64,000 nucleotides of DNA from Streptomyces canus (GCF_030816965.1 NZ_JAUSYQ010000002.1:5739501-5803500); one strand, 5' to 3'. Shown: positions 8,514 to 17,877, counted from the first letter of the stretch. Numbers and translations are program-made. The notes: a model not told the origin generated them from the sequence alone.

Positions 8514-9590
8514 CTACTCGGCCGCGCCGTCGAACCAGCCACGGCGCTGCGCCTCCGCGCCGGCGGCGAAACGGGTCTCGGCGCAGAGCTCGTCCATGAA
8601 CTCGCTGATGCGTCGGCGCACGGTGCGCGGCGTCAGCCCCAACCTCCGGGCGATGGCTTCGTCCTTGAACCCCTGTTGCATCAGCGCGACGATCTCGCGG
8701 CGCTGCCTCTCACGGGCATTGTCGCTGGGCGGCGGAGTGCCGGTCAGGGGACGCGCCTCGCGCCACAGGAGTTCGAAATAGTGGCGCAACGCCTTTACGG
8801 CGACCGGCGATGTGAGATGGAGCGCCACGCTGGAACCGGTCGGCGTGAGAGCCAACAGCGCCTGCGAGCCGTCCGTGATCTTCAACTTCATCGACAGCTG
8901 CGGCAGGAGTCGTATCACCTCGCCCGCAGCGGCACAGCGTTCGACGATCTCGGCGCCCACGGGATCGCTCAGAAAGGACGTCTCGTAGATGCTCCGGTGC
9001 CGTACGCCCCGTGCGATCGACGCGAGCGTGGGAGGCTGCGCCGAACTCGCCTTCAGGGGAAGGTCGTACTGGAAGGTCTCCAGCGTCAGATGCTCGCGGA
9101 CGGCCGCCGTACCAATGGTGTTGGACAACGCGGCGATGTCGTCGGAGTCGGTGAGCACGTGCGCGAGCCTGTGCGAGGAGGCGTCCTGCGCCTGCCGGTC
9201 GGCCAGCCGGCGGATCCGCAGCACCTCCCGCTGGGCGCGGGCGATGATGTCGTACTGGGCGTCGAGCTCGTGCTGTTTGTGGACCAGAGCGGCTTCCACG
9301 GCCGGGACCGGCGCTGCGGCCTTCAGAATCGGTGGATCGTGGGGCAACACGTGGGCGAGGCCCAGGGCCAGAAGAGGTGCAGCACTCCTGCCTGACCCCA
9401 GGTGAACGTCGGCCTCCTCCAGCGGCGTAGGCCCATCCGTCTCCGCAAGGACGCGATAGCTTCCTGCGATCTCTTCGTTGGTGAGCTCCGCGAGCGTGTC
9501 GACGGCCCGGGTCAGCAATTCGGATGTTGCGTCCCCGCGAGTGGCGGATATGTCAATGAGCGGTGCGTCTACCGGTGGCCTGTTGTCCAT
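8514..9590 (-). CDS. LuxR-type HTH transcriptional regulator with TrmB-like N-terminal region
   Basis: 358 aa from ATG 9590, with GGGGAGGAAG directly upstream. The C-terminal 60 residues form a LuxR-type HTH: 'RREIVALMQQGFKDEAIA', then 'RRLGLTPRTVRRRISEFMDEL'. The central region has a regulator-like alpha-helical part and a PLD-like fold seen in TrmB-type actinobacterial regulators ('GVRHRSIYETSFL', 'LPQLSMKLKITDG'). No sigma or kinase partner is nearby. It is alone and convergent with the MFS gene. Its targets are unknown; such single LuxR proteins often govern specialised metabolism, and the trehalose/StrR locus starts 600 bp away on the other strand. Confidence 0.8.
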   Translation of the reverse strand: MDNRPPVDAPLIDISATRGDATSELLTRAVDTLAELTNEEIAGSYRVLAETDGPTPLEEADVHLGSGRSAAPLLALGLAHVLPHDPPILKAAAPVPAVEAALVHKQHELDAQYDIIARAQREVLRIRRLADRQAQDASSHRLAHVLTDSDDIAALSNTIGTAAVREHLTLETFQYDLPLKASSAQPPTLASIARGVRHRSIYETSFLSDPVGAEIVERCAAAGEVIRLLPQLSMKLKITDGSQALLALTPTGSSVALHLTSPVAVKALRHYFELLWREARPLTGTPPPSDNARERQRREIVALMQQGFKDEAIARRLGLTPRTVRRRISEFMDELCAETRFAAGAEAQRRGWFDGAAE

Positions 9591-10201
9591 AATCTTCCTC
9601 CCCGTTTTGGACCTTGAGCAGCCCACTCTGCCAATCCTTCGTCACAACTCCCTTGAAGCAAGCGGATTTTGTGCGGAACATTGCCATCGTGGAGCCTTTC
9701 CGCAGGTGAGGACGGCGCATGAGGGGGCACCGTGCATGTCGTGTGCCGACGGGCCGGGAAGAGGTCGCACCGAGGGCTCGTTGTCCTACGGGGGCGGTCC
9801 GCGCAGGACGGTGGCCGCTCGTGTCCAGTCGGCCACAACTGACCCTGGCGATCGGACCGGGCGCCCAGTGAACTCGCCTGTGTAGTCACTGCAGAGAGCT
9901 ACGTGCGGTTACACGACGGGGGATGTCGGAGCATGAGCAGCAGCAGCATGACCGCGGCCGGAAGCGAACCGAGGCGATTGACGCTTCGGCCGGCCCACAC
10001 TGTCGTTCGGTGTCCTGGTCGTTCCGTACCCATGTGACGTCACTGCCCCGAGTGGCCCCGCCGCGCGCACGGCCGCCGCGGGCTCACCGCGGACCCCTCG
10101 CGTGATATCCGATCCCGGATCTGTCCAGTCGTGGATCACCGACGCTCCCGACTGTCCCGCACCCGTTGTCCACACCGCGGATGTCTACGGAGACACAGTT
10201 C
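9591..10201. promoter_or_regulatory. 611-bp divergent intergenic region between LuxR-type gene and otsB
   Basis: No open frame here has convincing codon bias or a ribosome site. The first 100 bases are relatively AT rich, as expected for the LuxR-gene promoter. I found no clear StrR-type dyad (GTTCGAcTG-N11-CAgTCGAAC). Confidence 0.5.
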
Positions 10202-11116
10202 ATGAACAGCAGTTCTTCGCCTTTTCCCGCTCGGTGTCCAACCGACCCGCTGCTGCCCGACTCTGGCGCGATCTGTGCGGCAGCTCTCTCTGCGGTAGGG
10301 GCGGAGGTCCTTCGGGCCCTCCGGCGTGCCCCCCAAGAGGCCGCCATGGCCGTCGACTTCGACGACACCCTCGCTCCGATCCTCGGCGACCCCGCCGCCG
10401 CCCGCCCGCTGCCGCGGGTCATGGCGGTGCTCACCGCGCCGGCCGGGCGTGGGCTGCGCGTCGTGGTCCCGACCGGGCGCCCGGCCGAACACGTGGTGCG
10501 TACGGCCATGTTGCGCTCAGGCCCCGACGGGCCGCCGACCACGGTGCTCGGTCACCACGGGCTTCAGCGTGGGGACTCCGCCACGGACCGGCTGAGCTCG
10601 CCCCCGCCGCATCCCGCCCTGGAGCAGGGGCGGGCCCGCCGTCCCCGACTGCTGGCGCAGAGCGGCGTCCCCGCGCGGATCGAGGACAAGACGCATGGGC
10701 TGTCCCTGCACACGCGCTGCTGCGAGAACCCGCCCGCTGCCCTCGGGCTGATGGAACCGCCGGTGCGCGCGCCGGCCGGCGATCTCGGTCTGCGAGCCGA
10801 AGTGGGCCGCCTGGTCCTCGAGTTACGTCCGGACGGCATCGACAAGGGCACCGTCCTGGCCGCCGTCCTGGCCGAGCGGCCCACACGGTCCGTGCTGTAC
10901 GCGGGGGACGACCTCGCCGACCCGCCGGTCGTCCGCCTGCTGTCCGACCGCTGCGCACGGGGCGGCACCGGCGTCCTTGTGCACAGCGCGCCCATGTCCG
11001 AGGACGAGGTGGTACCGGAGCTTGCGAGCAGCTGCGCCCTGCGGGTGTCCGGACCGGACGGAGTCGCGGCGCTCCTGGCCGCCGCCGAGAGAGCTCTCGT
11101 GGGCCGACGGCCATGA
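10202..11116 (+). CDS. otsB: Trehalose-6-phosphate phosphatase-like protein (HAD superfamily), divergent
   Basis: 304 aa from ATG 10202 (ACGGAG eight bases upstream; ATGs at 10166 and 10184 lack a site). HAD motif I is 'DFDDTLAP' at residues 52-59, so both catalytic Asp residues are kept. Other OtsB signatures are recognisable but altered: 'VVVPTGRP' for the usual ISGRP, 'LGHHGLQ' for HGLE, 'IEDKTHGLSLHTR', 'LELRPDGIDKG', and 'YAGDDLADPP' for GDDxTDE. It would dephosphorylate trehalose 6-phosphate or a modified analogue. Codon 208 (10823-10825) is TTA, so translation may need the bldA tRNA. The stop overlaps the StrR/ParB-like gene (ATGA). Confidence 0.8.
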   Translation: MNSSSSPFPARCPTDPLLPDSGAICAAALSAVGAEVLRALRRAPQEAAMAVDFDDTLAPILGDPAAARPLPRVMAVLTAPAGRGLRVVVPTGRPAEHVVRTAMLRSGPDGPPTTVLGHHGLQRGDSATDRLSSPPPHPALEQGRARRPRLLAQSGVPARIEDKTHGLSLHTRCCENPPAALGLMEPPVRAPAGDLGLRAEVGRLVLELRPDGIDKGTVLAAVLAERPTRSVLYAGDDLADPPVVRLLSDRCARGGTGVLVHSAPMSEDEVVPELASSCALRVSGPDGVAALLAAAERALVGRRP

Positions 11117-12090
11117 CAGAACTCGCCCCGCGCACGCAGAAGGGCCCCATCGTGCCGCGGTCGGAACCGGTGGCGATCGCGGCGCTGGTGCCCGCCGACT
11201 CTCCGCGGTCCGGGGAGGTGGATCTCGCCTACGCCAGGTCACTGATGGAGGTGCGGGAGCTGCCGCCGATCCTGGTGTGCCGACGCACGATGCGCGTCAT
11301 CGACGGCATGCATCGGCTCACGGCGGCGACCCTGGCCGGTCGTGCCGACATCGACGTCCGCTACTTCGACGGGGACGAGAAAGAAGCGTTCGTCCAGGCC
11401 GTGCAGGCCAACCTTCATCGTGGCAGGCGGCTGAGTCAGCAGGAGCGAGCGGCGGCTGCCCGGCGCATCGTGGCCGCCTACCCGCAGTGGTCCAACCGTG
11501 CGATCGCGCAGGCCGCGGGCCTGTCCACGAAGACGGTGGCGGCCATCAGACGGCGTTCAACCGGGAACGAGCCCCAGTTGAACAGCAGGGTGGGACGCGA
11601 CGGCCGGGCCCGTCCCGTGGATCCCTCCGTCGGCCGGGAACGTGCCGCTGCCCATCTGCGTGAGCACCCGGATGCCTCCCTGCGCCAGATCGCCGAGGCC
11701 GCCGGAATCTCCGTGGGGACCGCGCGGGATGTCCGAGCCCGCGTGGAGCGGGGTGAGGACCCTGTCGGGCGTCGAGCCGCCGTTCGCGACGAGCGCGTGC
11801 TGCTGACCGCCGTCGAGCGGAACAATCGCCTCCGGGTGCCGGACCCGCGCCCTGCCGTGGCCCCGGTCAAGGACCCACTCGCCGTACTGACCCGTGACCC
11901 GTCCCTCCGGTTCTCGGAAGCAGGACGGCAGTTGCTGCGCCTGCTGGACAACCGCGCCCTCCTGGATGCCGGGGGAGATGCCCTGTCGGCGGCCGTTCCG
12001 CTGCACAACCGGGCGGCCCTGACCGCCGCGGTGTACCAGCACATCGACACCTGGCTGGCGTTCCTCAGCATGCTCGAGCGAGCGGGCTGA
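11113..12090 (+). CDS. StrR/ParB-like transcriptional regulator
   Basis: 325 aa from ATG 11113, overlapping the otsB stop. The N-terminal half is a ParB-nuclease-like fold: 'VAIAALVPADSPRSGEVD', 'ELPPILVCRRTMRVIDGMHR', then 'VQAVQANLHRGRRLSQQER'. Two HTH segments follow ('WSNRAIAQAAGLSTKTVAAIRRR' read in parts, and 'SLRQIAEAAGISVGTARDVRAR'). This layout belongs to StrR, NovG and related pathway-specific activators of antibiotic clusters rather than chromosomal ParB, which pairs with ParA and parS. Its position between otsB and the oxygenase supports control of this local cluster. A strong terminator follows, so the oxygenase gene probably has its own promoter. Confidence 0.83.
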   Translation: MTELAPRTQKGPIVPRSEPVAIAALVPADSPRSGEVDLAYARSLMEVRELPPILVCRRTMRVIDGMHRLTAATLAGRADIDVRYFDGDEKEAFVQAVQANLHRGRRLSQQERAAAARRIVAAYPQWSNRAIAQAAGLSTKTVAAIRRRSTGNEPQLNSRVGRDGRARPVDPSVGRERAAAHLREHPDASLRQIAEAAGISVGTARDVRARVERGEDPVGRRAAVRDERVLLTAVERNNRLRVPDPRPAVAPVKDPLAVLTRDPSLRFSEAGRQLLRLLDNRALLDAGGDALSAAVPLHNRAALTAAVYQHIDTWLAFLSMLERAG

Positions 12091-12104
12091 CCTGCACCTC
12101 CGTT

Positions 12105-12143
12105 GGGGCGGCCGGCGTCTTCAAGACGTCGGCCGCCCCTTTT
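12105..12143 (+). terminator. Intrinsic terminator after the StrR-like gene
   Basis: Stem arms at 12105-12119 and 12125-12139 pair over 15 positions with one G-T pair, loop TTCAA, followed directly by TTTT. It is one of the clearest intrinsic terminators in the window and separates otsB-strR from the oxygenase gene. Confidence 0.88.
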
Positions 12144-12270
12144 CGCCTGCTCCGGGGCGCCTCCCCTTCTCGCCGTAATGCATCGGTCAAGAGGCCCCCA
12201 TGACCGCCGGATTCGCGTCTTGAACACACTTTCCCGCCGCCTATGTTCCCAGCGACATCAGGAGGTGGGT

Positions 12271-13482
12271 ATGGCTCAGAACCAAGGAAACGAAGAGCGC
12301 CTCGCGCTGATCGACAACAAGCCCGTGTCGGCGGAGACCGCGGACTGGCTCGGCCGCGTCGACGGGATCGCCCCCGTCATCGAGAAATGGCGCGAGGAAG
12401 GCGAGCGCCAGCGGTTCTCCCCGGTGCCGGTTATCGAGGCGCTACGGGAGGCCGGGTTCCCCCGGATGCTCGTGTCCCGTGACCTCGGCGGCTCCCAGGT
12501 GACGCTGGAGACCGGGTCCCAGGCGCTTCAGGCGCTGTCCCGTGTCGACCCGGCGGTCGCTTGGCAGATGGGAGTGCAGGCCGCCATCGGCCGACTGTCG
12601 GACTACCTGCCCGAGTCGGCTGCGTGTGAACTGTTCCGGGACCAGGACGCTTTGGTGGTCGGCTCGGTCAATCCGACCGGAGTGGCGGAGGCGGTCGACG
12701 GCGGCTACCGCCTCTCCGGGCGCTGGGGCTTCGCCAGCGGTTCGGCGCATGCCGCCTGGCTGGTGTGCGCGGCGCGGATCGCCGTCGACGGCACGCCACG
12801 GCACACGGAGCATGGCCCGGAGATCCGGATGCTGTTCGTTCCCAAGCAGGCCGTGCGGATGCTGGACAACTGGCGCACGTTGGGGCTGCGCGGCACGGGC
12901 AGCGAGGACTACGAAGTCGACGACGTGTTCGTCGCCGACGCGTACACGGTGGCCCAGCGGGACATGTTCTTCGCTCCGCCCGCCCGTCCCTCGCGCGGCT
13001 ACGGAATCAGTTACTACGACTTCGGGCTGTTCGGGTCCTCGTCGACGGTGCTGGGTGCGGCCCAGGGCGCGCTGCGGGAGTTCCAGCGGCTGGCTGTGGC
13101 CAAGAAGCCGATGGCCGGCACGACCACCCTGGCCGCCAGCCACACTGTGCAGGAGCGCTTCGCCCGGGCAGAGGCCCAGGTCCGGGCGTCCCGGCTGCTG
13201 CTGGCGGACGCCGCCTGGCACGCCGAACAGTTCGGCGAGGTGGGCGGGGACTCGCTGAGCGCGACAGTGCGGCTGGCAGCGGCCACCGTGGCGGACCAGT
13301 GCTGTGCGGCCATCGACAGCCTGTTCACCGTCGCGGGCACCTCCTCGCTGTACTCGAGCAGCATGCTCGAACGCTACTTCCGAGACGCGCATTCGGCCGC
13401 GAAGCACATCACCCTGTCGCCGACGAACGTCGAGATGGCGGGCCAGTACCTCCTCGGCGGCGGCCTGAGCATGCGCCGCTGA
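12271..13482 (+). CDS. Acyl-CoA dehydrogenase-fold flavin monooxygenase (group D, HsaA/DszC type)
   Basis: 403 aa from ATG 12271, with AGGAGGT five bases upstream. The fold is acyl-CoA dehydrogenase type ('YRLSGRWGFASGSAHAAW', 'NWRTLGLRGTGSEDYEV', 'AGTSSLYSSSMLERYFRDAH'). The last motif and the C-terminal 'HITLSPTNVEMAGQYLLGG' are typical of two-component FMNH2-dependent monooxygenases, not of true acyl-CoA dehydrogenases, whose catalytic Glu I do not see. Such enzymes hydroxylate or N-oxidise small substrates, including nucleotide sugars and aromatics, using reduced flavin from a separate reductase. A flavin reductase gene lies at 17365 in the same locus and is the natural partner. Confidence 0.8.
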   Translation: MAQNQGNEERLALIDNKPVSAETADWLGRVDGIAPVIEKWREEGERQRFSPVPVIEALREAGFPRMLVSRDLGGSQVTLETGSQALQALSRVDPAVAWQMGVQAAIGRLSDYLPESAACELFRDQDALVVGSVNPTGVAEAVDGGYRLSGRWGFASGSAHAAWLVCAARIAVDGTPRHTEHGPEIRMLFVPKQAVRMLDNWRTLGLRGTGSEDYEVDDVFVADAYTVAQRDMFFAPPARPSRGYGISYYDFGLFGSSSTVLGAAQGALREFQRLAVAKKPMAGTTTLAASHTVQERFARAEAQVRASRLLLADAAWHAEQFGEVGGDSLSATVRLAAATVADQCCAAIDSLFTVAGTSSLYSSSMLERYFRDAHSAAKHITLSPTNVEMAGQYLLGGGLSMRR

Positions 13483-13550
13483 GCACCATCCCGTCCCTCC
13501 TCTCCAGGGAACGGCCACCTCGTCACCGCAATCTGCCCGGAAGGACAACC

Positions 13551-14618
13551 ATGCCGACCATGAAGGCCCTCCAGCTCCTCGCCCCGCGTCAGACCGTCAT
13601 CGCGGAGGTGCCGCGCCCCGAGGTCCCGGCCGACGGCCTGCTGCTGCGCACCCGCTGCGTGTCGATCTGCTCGACGGACATCTCCTTCTTCGAAGGGCAC
13701 CTCTTCCCTTCTGAGTACCCGGTCGTCCTGGGACACGAGTACCTCGGAGAAGTCGTCGAGAAGGGGCCGGAGTTCACCCGTTCCGACATAGAGATCGGCG
13801 ACCGGATCGTGTACTGGGGCCAGACCGACTTCGACGGCTTCGCCGAGTACCGGACGTTGCGCCCGATCTTCTCCGGGGAGGTCAAGGAGGACGTGTTCTG
13901 GGCCGACCGGAACTTCTCCGACGACCTGCGGGCCGCCGCCGTCAAGGTCCCCGAAGCCCTCGACGACCTGCAGGCGTCCTTCATCGAACCCACCACCGGC
14001 GCGCTGCGCTCGATCCTGGCCAACCCTCCGAAGATCGGCGACAGGGTCCTCATCATGGGCACCGGCCCGATCGGCATCATCGCCGGCAGCGTCATCAAGC
14101 GCCTGCTCGCCCCGAACCAGGTGGTGTCGGTGGACGCGAACCCGGTGCGCAACCGGCACGCCGAGGAGCACTTCTCCGAGCGGGCGTTCCTGCCGGAGGA
14201 GCTCATCGCCGAGGTCCCGGAGAACACCTTCGACTACGTCTTCGACGCCCTGCCCACCGTCAAGGTCGACGACGAGGAGAAGGACCCCCGGCGTGTGGCG
14301 ATGCGCCGGTTGAAGCCCAAGGGCCACTACGTGCTGTACGGGGCCTCGCAGGAGATGCAGAAATTCGACACGTGGCTGATGCTTGCCAAGGGCATCAACA
14401 TCACCGCTTCCCCGTTCGACGTGACCGCGTTCCCGATGCACCACTCCGCGAACGTGATCCAGGCGGCCATGCAGATGCTGGTGTCGGGCATCGTCGACGG
14501 CAAGCGCCTGCTGTCCACCGTGCACAGCTTCGACGACTACGACGGCCTCGTCGAGATCTTCAAGAACTACCGCAGCACCACCGACCTCAAGACGATCGTC
14601 GACTTCCGCGCTGCCTGA
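13551..14618 (+). CDS. Medium-chain dehydrogenase/reductase (sugar or polyol dehydrogenase-like)
   Basis: 355 aa from ATG 13551 (GGAAGGAC upstream). The N-terminal GroES-like domain has 'CVSICSTDISFFEG' and 'PVVLGHEYLGEVVEKG', giving catalytic Cys and Gly-His-Glu ligands. The four-Cys structural zinc lobe of classic alcohol dehydrogenases is absent. The nucleotide fold is 'GDRVLIMGTGPIGIIAGSVI' followed by 'VVSVDANPVRNRHAE'. The protein recalls sugar dehydrogenases and 2-deoxy-scyllo-inosamine dehydrogenases, but the substrate is open. It sits 68 bp behind the flavin monooxygenase and 260 bp before otsA. Confidence 0.78.
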   Translation: MPTMKALQLLAPRQTVIAEVPRPEVPADGLLLRTRCVSICSTDISFFEGHLFPSEYPVVLGHEYLGEVVEKGPEFTRSDIEIGDRIVYWGQTDFDGFAEYRTLRPIFSGEVKEDVFWADRNFSDDLRAAAVKVPEALDDLQASFIEPTTGALRSILANPPKIGDRVLIMGTGPIGIIAGSVIKRLLAPNQVVSVDANPVRNRHAEEHFSERAFLPEELIAEVPENTFDYVFDALPTVKVDDEEKDPRRVAMRRLKPKGHYVLYGASQEMQKFDTWLMLAKGINITASPFDVTAFPMHHSANVIQAAMQMLVSGIVDGKRLLSTVHSFDDYDGLVEIFKNYRSTTDLKTIVDFRAA

Positions 14619-14878
14619 GCGTTCCGCTGACTGTGCCGACATGCGGCGGCGCCGCCGGACGCGATATGTCGTCGATCGTCCGCGGCGCCGTCGTGGCTGG
14701 TCGCACCCCGCGGTGGGCCGTGAGCCGACACAACCGCGCGCCCCTTCAGGGCGCTTGCGAACCGCAACGGACTGCGCCGACCCGCTGACAACCTCCCCCG
14801 CACACGCTGCCGAACCCGGCGGGCGCCCAGCTCCGCCGTGTCCGCCGGGTTCGGCCCCTCGAGAAGGGAAACCAGGAC

Positions 14879-16375
14879 GTGGACACGCCCAGGATCCGCC
14901 ATCCCGCGCGGCCGGACGCCGAGTTCGTCGTCGTCGCCAATCGCCTCCCGGTCCACCTGGAATCGCGGGGCACGGACTCCCCGCGCTGGCGGCGCAGCCC
15001 GGGGGGGCTGGTCAGTGCTCTGGAACCCATCCTGCACGCCCGGCGAGGCGCCTGGGTGGGGTGGGCCGGCACCACCGAGAGCACCCCTGCCGCCTTCCCC
15101 GACCAGGGCCTGCGCCTGCACCCTGTGCCCCTCGACGTCGACGAGCACAGGGACTACTACGAGGGATTCTCGAACGCCACACTGTGGCCGCTGTTTCACG
15201 ACGTGGTGGCGCCACCCGACTTCGACCGGGCGTGGTGGCGCAGCTACCACCGGGTCAACCAGCGGTTCGCGGAGCACGCGGCGGCCATCGCCGGTCCTGG
15301 AGCCACTGTGTGGATCCAGGACTACCAGCTGACGCTGGTCCCGGCGCTGCTGCGCGCCCTGCGTCCCGACGTGCGCATCGGCTTCTTCCTGCACATCCCC
15401 TTTCCGCCCCCCGAGCTCTTCCTCCAGCTCCCCTGGCGCACGGAGATCGTGGAGGGGCTGCTCGGAGCGGACCTGGTCGGCTTCCAACTGCCCGGTGACG
15501 CACAGAACTTCCTGCAGTTGGTGCGCCGGCTGCGCGGCGGTGAGAGTGTGAGCCGCCCGCACGGTACACCCGTGCTGGGAGCGGTGCGACTGCCGGGCCG
15601 GGAGGTCCGCGTCGGCGCGTTCCCCATCTCCGTCGACGCGGCCGACCTGGAGGAACTGGCTCGCAGCGAGGCCGTACAGGAGCAGGCCCGGCGGATCCGC
15701 CGTCGACTGGGCGACGGCAGAAGGATCATGCTGAGCGTCGACCGGCTCGACTACACCAAGGGCATCGACCAACGACTGCGGGCCTTCGAGGAACTCCTGG
15801 CCGACGGCCGGGTCAGCGCGCGGGACACCGTCCTCGTACAGATCGCCACGCCCAGCCGGGAGCGCGTCGAGCACTACCGGCGGCTGCGTACGCGGGTCGA
15901 GGCGCAGGTCGGGCGTATCAACGGGGTGTTCGGGCAGGTCGGCCGGGTGCCGGTCCACTACCTGCACACCACTGTCGACCGCGCCGAACTCGCTGCGTTC
16001 TACCGGGCGGCCGACGTGATGCTCGTGACGCCGCTGCGCGACGGTATGAACCTGGTGGCGAAGGAGTTTGTCGCCGCCCGCCCCGACCTGGATGGCTCTC
16101 TGGTGCTCAGTGAGTTCGCCGGCGCGGCCCACGAACTCACCGAGGCGCTCCTGGTGAACCCGCATCACCTCGCCGAACTCCAGGACGCCATGGTCACCGC
16201 CCTGCACCTGGACGAGGGGGAGCGCAGGCTCCGCATGCGGGAGCTGCGCCGCCACGTCCGCGAGCGGGACGTCCACCACTGGGCCCGTTCGTTCCTCACG
16301 GTGCTGGCAGGGGCGGGCCCCGGGTCACTGCCGGCGGACTCCGACGAAGCGCCACCGCGCGCCAGCGTCGCCTGA
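14879..16375 (+). CDS. otsA: Trehalose-6-phosphate synthase (GT20)
   Basis: 498 aa, close to the standard OtsA length, from GTG 14879. All landmark motifs are canonical: 'VVVANRLPV', 'SPGGLVSAL', 'WVGWAG', '[16 protein letters not shown]', '[15 protein letters not shown]', '[20 protein letters not shown]', '[15 protein letters not shown]', '[14 protein letters not shown]' and '[18 protein letters not shown]'. It transfers glucose from UDP- or GDP-glucose to glucose 6-phosphate. The conserved donor and acceptor residues argue for a true synthase rather than a VldE-type pseudo-glycosyltransferase, although the acceptor could be a modified sugar phosphate in this cluster. A separate otsB lies 3.8 kb upstream. 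Confidence 0.93.
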   Translation: MDTPRIRHPARPDAEFVVVANRLPVHLESRGTDSPRWRRSPGGLVSALEPILHARRGAWVGWAGTTESTPAAFPDQGLRLHPVPLDVDEHRDYYEGFSNATLWPLFHDVVAPPDFDRAWWRSYHRVNQRFAEHAAAIAGPGATVWIQDYQLTLVPALLRALRPDVRIGFFLHIPFPPPELFLQLPWRTEIVEGLLGADLVGFQLPGDAQNFLQLVRRLRGGESVSRPHGTPVLGAVRLPGREVRVGAFPISVDAADLEELARSEAVQEQARRIRRRLGDGRRIMLSVDRLDYTKGIDQRLRAFEELLADGRVSARDTVLVQIATPSRERVEHYRRLRTRVEAQVGRINGVFGQVGRVPVHYLHTTVDRAELAAFYRAADVMLVTPLRDGMNLVAKEFVAARPDLDGSLVLSEFAGAAHELTEALLVNPHHLAELQDAMVTALHLDEGERRLRMRELRRHVRERDVHHWARSFLTVLAGAGPGSLPADSDEAPPRASVA

Positions 16376-16416
16376 CGCCGCGACCACCACGCCCCGACGA
16401 CAAGGACGCAGACACC

Positions 16417-17320
16417 ATGACCGCCCCGCCTCCGCGTGTCCGCAAGGCCGTCATCCCGGCCGCCGGACCGGGCACGCGCTTCCTGCCCGCGACGAAGGCG
16501 ACTCCGAAGGAGATGCTGCCGATCGTCGACAAGCCCGCAATCCAGTACGTCGTCGAGGAAGCAGTCGCCCCCGGCCTGGATGACGTCCTCATGGTCACCG
16601 GCCGCGGAAAGCGCACCCTGGAGGACCCCTTCGACCGCAATGCAGAACTGGAGGCGGTCCTCACCGGCAAGGGCGACACCGCCCGGCTCGACCTGGTCCG
16701 CGCCTCGACCGACCTCGCGACCGTCCACTGCGTCCGCCAGGGCGACCCCCGGGGGCTGGGGCACGCGGTGCTGGGCGCGGCCTCGCACGTCGGGGCCGAA
16801 CCGTTCGCCGTACTGCTCGGCGGGGACCTGATCGACCCCGCTGATCCGCTCCTGTCGTCCATGACCGCCGTACGGGAGGAACTCGGCGGCAATCGCCCCG
16901 ATGGACGTCGGTGCCGAGCACATCCACCGCTACGGCTGTGCGGCGGCCGAGTCCGCGGGGCGGGACGGCATCGTGCGAGTGACCGATCCGGTCGAGAAAC
17001 CCGAACTCGGCGAGGCCTCCAGCGGCCGCGCCGTCATCGGCCGCTACGTCCTCGATCCGGCCGTCTTCGAGGTTCTCGCCAAGACCCGGCCAGGGCGCGC
17101 CGGCGAGATCCAACCCACCGACGCCCTGAGCACCATGGCGCGTGACCCCGGGATCGGCGGCCCGGTCCACGCGGTGGTCTTCACGGGCCACCGCCACGAC
17201 ACCGGCGACCGCGGCGAGTACCTGCGTGTCACCGTCCGGCTCGCCTGCCGACGTGGGGACGTCGGCCCGGGGTTCCGCCCCTGGCCGCAGACCTTGGTCG
17301 CCCGCGACCTGGCCGCCTGA
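16417..17320 (+). pseudogene. galU: UTP-glucose-1-phosphate uridylyltransferase, frameshifted
   Basis: The first part (from ATG 16417) has the nucleotidyltransferase signature '[20 protein letters not shown]' and '[18 protein letters not shown]', 'LGGDLID'. At about 16888-16892 the GalU alignment jumps to the next frame, which continues from 16901 as '[15 protein letters not shown]', '[23 protein letters not shown]', 'GEIQPTDAL' and 'HDTGDRGEYLRVTVRLA' to the stop at 17320. A net change of one base in the frame therefore splits an otherwise full-length gene. It may be true decay or a sequencing error. If functional it would make UDP-glucose for OtsA 42 bp upstream. Confidence 0.85.
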
Positions 17321-17364
17321 CCAACCCGTTTGTTCCAGACTTCGTTCGAGGAGGCACCGTATCC

Positions 17365-17877
17365 ATGCCCGCCGACACCCGAGAGCTCGACTTCACCCGC
17401 GCCATGGCCCGTGTCCCGGGGCCCGTGGTCGTCACCACCACGGTCGACGAGACCGGCCGCCGCTGGGGATTCACCGCGAGTTCCTTCGTCTCCCTGTCCC
17501 TGACCCCGCCGCTGGTGACGGTCAGCCTGGACAAGAAGGCCAGTACGCACGCCGCCTTCGCCACCGCCGACCACTTCATGGTCAACGTACTGGCCCATGA
17601 CCAGACCGACATCGCCCGGCGCTTTGCGACGTCGGGCGTCGACCGGTTCGCCGCCGGTGACACCGTCCCGCTCGAACGGGGGCTGCCCGGCATCCCCGAG
17701 GCGGTGGTCCGGCTCCTGTGCCGCCTGCACGACGTGGTGGACGGCGGTGACCACAGCATGCTCATCGGCCGAGTGCTGGACTGCGTCACACACGTCGACC
17801 GGGAGGCGTTGGTGTACGTCGACCGCGGCTTCGTCCGCCCCGCCGGCTCCGCGCCTGAAGTGGCCCGTGCCCACTGA
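17365..17877 (+). CDS. Flavin reductase (HpaC/FMN-binding split-barrel type)
   Basis: 170 aa from ATG 17365; GAGGAGG lies ten bases upstream. Motifs are typical: 'RVPGPVVVTTTVDETGRRWGFTASSF' (read in parts), 'SLTPPLVTVSLDKKASTHAAF', 'FMVNVLAHDQTDIARRFA' and 'LICRVLDC'-like 'MLIGRVLDCVTH'. Such reductases use NAD(P)H to make free FMNH2 or FADH2 for a partner oxygenase. The likely partner is the group D monooxygenase at 12271, the only FMNH2-consuming enzyme in this locus. The preceding galU is broken, but this gene has its own strong ribosome site. Confidence 0.88.
   Translation: MPADTRELDFTRAMARVPGPVVVTTTVDETGRRWGFTASSFVSLSLTPPLVTVSLDKKASTHAAFATADHFMVNVLAHDQTDIARRFATSGVDRFAAGDTVPLERGLPGIPEAVVRLLCRLHDVVDGGDHSMLIGRVLDCVTHVDREALVYVDRGFVRPAGSAPEVARAH

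Noticed and set aside
11113..12090. Chromosome- or plasmid-partition ParB
   Set aside because: There is no ParA neighbour or parS-like site, and the domain layout and context fit StrR-type activators.
10202..17877. A validamycin/salbostatin-type cyclitol cluster
   Set aside because: No sedoheptulose-phosphate cyclase, cyclitol kinase or aminotransferase is present and OtsA keeps canonical synthase motifs.
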